64,000 nt of DNA, taken from assembly GCA_029378245.1 (NCBI GenBank), contig JARKIF010000050.1, forward strand, positions 124,001 to 188,000, read 5' to 3'. Made by a program: the position numbers and the translations under genes. Source of the stretch: Roridomyces roridus. Lineage: Eukaryota; Basidiomycota; Agaricomycetes; Agaricales; Mycenaceae. The notes under the pieces are model-generated. The model was not told the DNA's origin, ran no database searches, and was given only the letters and a program-made list of their open reading frames with translations. Below are positions 60,206 through 64,000 of the stretch, piece by piece. Positions within the stretch are counted from its first letter, which is position 1. Every line of letters starts with the position of its first letter.

Positions 60206-60952
60206 AAACTTCAACAATGCATCTATTCACCGAAGAGACACGGACGAAAAATGTACAGCGCCCGTGATCTGAAGAAAGTAATACCTGTACGATTCTTCAA
60301 AACTCGACTACAAACAAGCAGTGGTACATGGCTCACAAAAGCGTTTTAAACTACTATCAGTCCAAGGGTGAGGGGACATATATGTAGTGGAATCACAAAA
60401 GTAGAGTTGCGACCAAGTTGCGACGATGCGGACGACGCCGTGCGTGAAACTACTTTGAGGGAACCTAGTTTGAGCTGCCGGTAGACCCGTCGGGTACGTC
60501 CAGGGCATACTGCGGGATGTACGGATGCGGCGGGCATGGAGGTACTCCCTGATGGGCGTGCCGAATCTGCTGCTGTATCTGCATGATTACGAAATGTGCA
60601 TCCACTGGCATCCACGGACGATTGAAATGGCGCCGTTTCCAGTGTCTCTGGCGAGTTGAGTCGGACTGTGCTCGAGCCGCCTTACGTAGATGGGGTCGAG
60701 AGGACGGTCTAACTGGAGGTCAGCCACCTCCATATATCTTGCGTGTCTCCTGGTGGCTGGGAACGACGAGTGAGATACTAGCAGAAGTTCCGCCGAGAGT
60801 CGCCAGACGCGTCCGGATTGTGGTGGTCGTGACTCAGAGATGTCGGATGCTCTTTCAGCTTGCGCCATTCCTGGAGGCTGGAACATATGTACGTCCTCAC
60901 AACCCAGGTCACCCACGCTGAAATCTACCCTGTGGGCTCCAACCATGTCCGT
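60206..60952. other. Intergenic stretch, nothing recognised
   Basis: Open frames on both strands (for example 60587-60985 minus) have no recognisable motif and atypical composition. I see no supported gene. Confidence 0.3.
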
Positions 60953-61075
60953 TGCTTTCTCTCTTCTTGGTCTCGATGAACGCACTTGAATCCCACTGTG
61001 ACTCTACTTATCTCGGACATTGCTCAGGCTGGATATTCGGCTACGTCGGACAGTGGCAGTGGGGAAGACTGGGAC
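60953..61075 (+). pseudogene. Degenerate DUF1365 5' fragment
   Basis: Reading from 60952, LFLVSMNALESHCDSTY then GHCSGWIFGYVGQWQWGRL aligns with the start of the DUF1365 protein at 43443 (LLVSLNALESHSLDLG, HGWHIRATAGRWGRLVG). Nucleotide identity is obvious over about 120 bases (CGCACTTGAATCCCACT is shared exactly). No downstream exon (NPLTVYFCY, FHVSPF) is found, so this is a fragment. Confidence 0.65.
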
Positions 61076-61482
61076 CATCTCTCGTCCACGGATTCACCCT
61101 ACTTTCTGCCCCCATAGCCTCGTTCTCTCCCTCCACACGCATCTGAGCAACGAGAGTTTCCAGCGGATTTTCTTCTCCCAGGGCCGCGGCCATGGACTCG
61201 CCAGACCGTGTCGCTCATCAGGGAACCATATCAAAGCGCGAGCTAACGGCGACGGCCCTCCCTTGTGGTCCATCGACTCATCGACATCTCGGACGTGACG
61301 GGAACGTGCGCAGGGGATACCTCGTCGTGCAGCGGTTCTCACCCAAAGCGGGTGGCACGACGCGGCTGCACCGGTGCCCGCCCGGCGACTTCCCTATCCT
61401 CTGTAGCCCTAAGAAAAATCGTGTAACATTCGCCCGCAAGGCCTAATTGATATACAGAGTATTCCGTCCAATGCTACTCGCC

Positions 61483-62420
61483 TCAATCGCGCTTGCTGCT
61501 GTTCGCGCCCGTCGCCTCGTTGTACTTGGTCGCCAGCCGGTCAAACTCGGCTGCCTGCTGTGCAGACTGCTTTTTGAGGGTTTCTACATGATACACGATG
61601 TCAGCATCTCGAGGCGACGCGCTGAGAGCAGAGGCACGCACCGAAATCCCTGTCCTTCTTCTCGAGGTCGGCGATCTTGGCTTTGAGCTCGGAGACTTCT
61701 TTGGTAGAGTCACCGCCACTGGCGCCAGTCTGACGATAGTATGAGAACTGGTGCGGGACAAAGGAAAGAGTGACCGACCCCTTTCAATTTCGCGTACTCA
61801 TCCTGCGTGTGGATCAATTCCAGGAGGATGGAGAACGTGCGGGTGAGGACGAGGGACAGGAAGAGCGTGAAGCCTGTCAGATACGTGTTACGCTGCGAGC
61901 TGCGGATGACTGCGGTCAGAAAAGAGTACATCATGAGACGTTCAAGCCACGTACTAGAATTTCCGCGCTGCGAAGCTGTTCTCGGTCTGCACATTTCCAC
62001 TGTGTGCCACGCCGTTTTGCTTGGCGAGCTCAGACTCGGCTGTAACGCGGAACATCCTCTGCAGCGCGTCTACGAATAGAATCGCGACGAAACTGTAAGG
62101 GTCTTCATGAGCTGGGGATGACGTGGTCTGGTGTGGCTCACATGAAGGATATCCGAAGCGCGTACGCGACCTTGGCGACGGCGGCACTCTCGGAGAGGAA
62201 TCCAAAGATTCTCTTGCGCACTTTGTGCGGTAGGGGGAAGACTAGGACGCAGAATGTCGCCATCTGCAAGCAAAGGGTTAGACATGAGGCGAGGCCTTGA
62301 AAGAGCTCGGGCGAAAACGTGCCTCGGCGGCGAGGAGCATAAAGGTGAGGGAGTAGCTGTGGAACATCCATGTCAGAGGCGGGTCTGCGTTGTGAAGAAG
62401 AGAGCATACTAGATGGTCAT
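61483..62420 (-). CDS. BAP31-like ER membrane protein (yeast YET family)
   Basis: Seven exons beginning with a tiny one (62420-62410, MTI plus split Tyr), then 62356-62323 (SLTFMLLAAE) and 62263 onward: MATFCVLVFPLPHKVRKRIF, RISFIFVAILFVDALQRMF, NTYLTGFTLFLSLVLTRTFS, LLELIHTQDEYAKLKG, and a C-terminal coiled coil (VSELKAKIADLEKKDRDFE, LKKQSAQQAAEFDRL) ending SSKRD. Three N-terminal transmembrane helices, a KVRKR loop and a cytosolic coiled coil are the BAP31/BAP29 layout; the family helps export and quality control of ER membrane proteins. The intron after LLAAE starts GC (62322). No frame problems. Confidence 0.87.
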
Positions 62421-62924
62421 TTTGGTGTGAGGTGGAAGTGGTTCAGGTGAAAGGGAGCTGGTGCGTCTGCGGCGTTGACGTCAGACCACGTATTCGATCT
62501 TTTGTTTACATGCCAAACATCGTGTCCTTTGAACCTTGCCACCATTGTGTGACCATGTTCCTTTACTCGCTGCTTCGGAAAGAAACCCCTTCGAACAAGA
62601 GTCACACAAACTTTAAGTACGTAGAATTTTTTTCTCTCGTCTTGGATCTCTCGGAGAAGCTGTGGACACGATTCCCCGTCCGATTAACGACGGCCTGTTT
62701 GGTTCCTGTGGACCGTGGTCGAAATGGTCTACTTCAACTTTCAAGTACTTGAAATGGGCATGTCTACGGCAGTCTACGGCTCATCACCTGTAATGACAAA
62801 CATGTCGCGCTCCATCGGTGGATTTGCGACTCCCCGCTACTTCGCGGCTTGACACTTTACTCGGGTCCATTGGCTGCTACCGATATAAATCCCATTAATC
62901 TTTGTTCTACACCCCAAATTTCTC
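62421..62924. promoter_or_regulatory. Divergent promoter region, BAP31-like and DUF1295 genes
   Basis: No supported gene. Contains the upstream regions of both flanking genes. A 106-codon plus-strand frame at 62432 has no recognisable content. Confidence 0.3.
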
Positions 62925-63944
62925 ATGCCATCCACGAATGCAACCCATATGACTGACAAACCGCGCCATCCAGGCCTCCTGGCGGATTTGCGCCCAAAAC
63001 CGCAACCCAGCTACGCCGGCTCGGTCGTCTTCATTTTCGGTCGCCTTGCCGAGTAAGTATTACATTTCAACTAAGTAATAGTTTGCGAACTCGCATTGAA
63101 ACTCAATTGAACCCACTTGTAGCGCTCCGTTGCAATACTTGTTCTTCAGCAAAGAATGGGCGGATGCCGTACTCAACGCGCTTGGTCTTCGGGGAAGCAA
63201 TACGAACGTCCTCGTTCGCGGAGGGTCTCTTGCTCCCATCCCGACGGCGCTGATTGCAACGTACGCTATCGGAGGGCTGCGTCATGTGAGTTCTTTCGAC
63301 AAAGACTCCCTTCCTCATATTGACACCGCCGACATAGACATACCACACCTTATTCACAGCTTCCTTCAACTTTCCGCCTAGCGCCGCCATCCCCGTCGCC
63401 CTGTTGAACTGCATTCTAGACACAATCAACACGCTGTTCGCCGTCAACGCGCTTGTCTCCTCCCCGAACCTGGTTAACTTCGGATGGAAACAATACACCG
63501 GCTTGGGGCTGTTCGTCCTCGGGATAGCGATGGAGATCATTTCGGAGGAGGGTAGGAAGCGGTTCAAGAGGGATCGAAGGAATGAAGGGAAGGTTGTTGA
63601 TACCAGGTTGTGGTGCGTTGAAAATCCTGCAGTTGTCCTGGCGCCGACACGCACAGGTCATTCGTCCGACACCCGAACTATCTTGGATATACTCTCTGGC
63701 GCGCAGGGATCAGTCTCACCACGGTGAGTACCCCACACACACGCTCTCTTCTCTCCGTATAATTCAATTTTACATCACTCAGGGCTCCCTCACCGCGACC
63801 GCCCTCCTTACGAGCTTCCAAGTATGGGTGTTCTACACGCAGAGCGTTCCTGAGCTGGCGGGTTGGATGGCGAGGAAGTACGGGGCGAGGTGGGCGGAGC
63901 ATACGAGAAAAGTGCCTTATGCGCTCATTCCGGGGGTTTGGTGA
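62925..63944 (+). CDS. DUF1295 membrane protein (steroid 5-alpha-reductase-like C-terminus)
   Basis: Five exons (62925-63052, 63123-63285, 63338-63612, 63657-63723, 63783-63944). MPSTNATHMTDKPRHPG, then SYAGSVVFIFGRLA, APIPTALIATYAIGGLRH, TLFTASFNFPPSAAIPVALL, ILDTINTLFAVNALVSS, YTGLGLFVLGIAMEIISEEG, and after an intron whose donor GTGCGT (63613) joins TRLW to SFVRHPNYLGYTLWRAG. It ends WMARKYGARWAEHTRKVPYA with LIPGVW. Multi-pass membrane protein with the RHPNYLGY signature of DUF1295, which is related to steroid reductases and isoprenylcysteine methyltransferases; the substrate is unknown. The decayed paralogue is at 34996-35843. Confidence 0.85.
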
Positions 63945-64000
63945 TGCCAAGCGCAGATAAGATTAGATATCATGTCATAAGGTGAACCGTGGGAAAGGAT

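Noticed and set aside
63612..63657. Run-on frame VENPAVVLAPTRTG in the DUF1295 gene
   Set aside because: An intron with donor GTGCGT at 63613 gives the family motif LWSFVRHPNYLG instead.

Overview
The window looks like nuclear DNA of a filamentous basidiomycete (Agaricomycetes). Genes are dense, most are split by 45-65 nt introns, and several gene families are typical of that class: NB-ARC/TPR STAND (NLR-like) proteins, an Agaricomycete-type Crinkler-like P-loop NTPase, and DUF1295 and DUF1365 proteins. A Rhizoctonia-like (Cantharellales) source is my guess from family content only.

Layout. 1-0.9 kb: 3' end of an unrecognised gene. 1.2-16.5 kb: six copies of an AYR1-like short-chain dehydrogenase (SDR), in the order A+, B-, C-, D-, E+, F+, with three hypothetical genes between them. 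Most copies carry their own duplicated upstream flank; only copy A reads cleanly. 16.6-32 kb: STAND1 (+), a full-length YOR1-type ABC transporter (+), and STAND2 (-), which is head-to-head with a gene (H) whose paralogue G (10.1-11.2 kb, -) lies on the other side of STAND1. The two ends therefore look like an inverted duplication of a divergent G/H-STAND pair. 32-43.4 kb: a compact, mostly housekeeping block: two hypothetical genes, a DUF1295 relic, cytidine deaminase, complex I NDUFA6/B14 subunit, a PP28/PDAP1-like protein, a PPR-like mitochondrial protein, an SR splicing factor and a DUF1365 protein. Several neighbours share promoters shorter than 100 bp. 43.5-47.6 kb: a protein kinase gene split in two by a block holding a dead Crinkler-like NTPase gene. 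48.3-53.8 kb: a Lys-rich AT-hook nuclear protein, the mitochondrial ATP synthase epsilon subunit (ATP15-like) and an MFS transporter. 53.9-57.8 kb: a STAND fragment and STAND3, which is clearly broken. 58-64 kb: an NmrA-like gene, a MITE-like element, a DUF1365 relic, a BAP31-like gene and an intact DUF1295 gene.

Quality note. Single-base differences at short homopolymers break the expected frame in genes that ought to work (ABC transporter, MFS transporter, ATP15) as well as in the multicopy genes. I treat homopolymer frameshifts alone as possible sequence errors. I call genes dead only where there are substitutions to stop, loss of catalytic residues, or deletions.

How the genes may fit together. 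The accessory half combines putative NLR-type sensors, a paired unknown family (G/H), lipid-type SDRs and exporters, and shows repeated local duplication and decay. That suggests a fast-evolving recognition or defence locus beside a conserved core block. This is inference from arrangement and has not been demonstrated.
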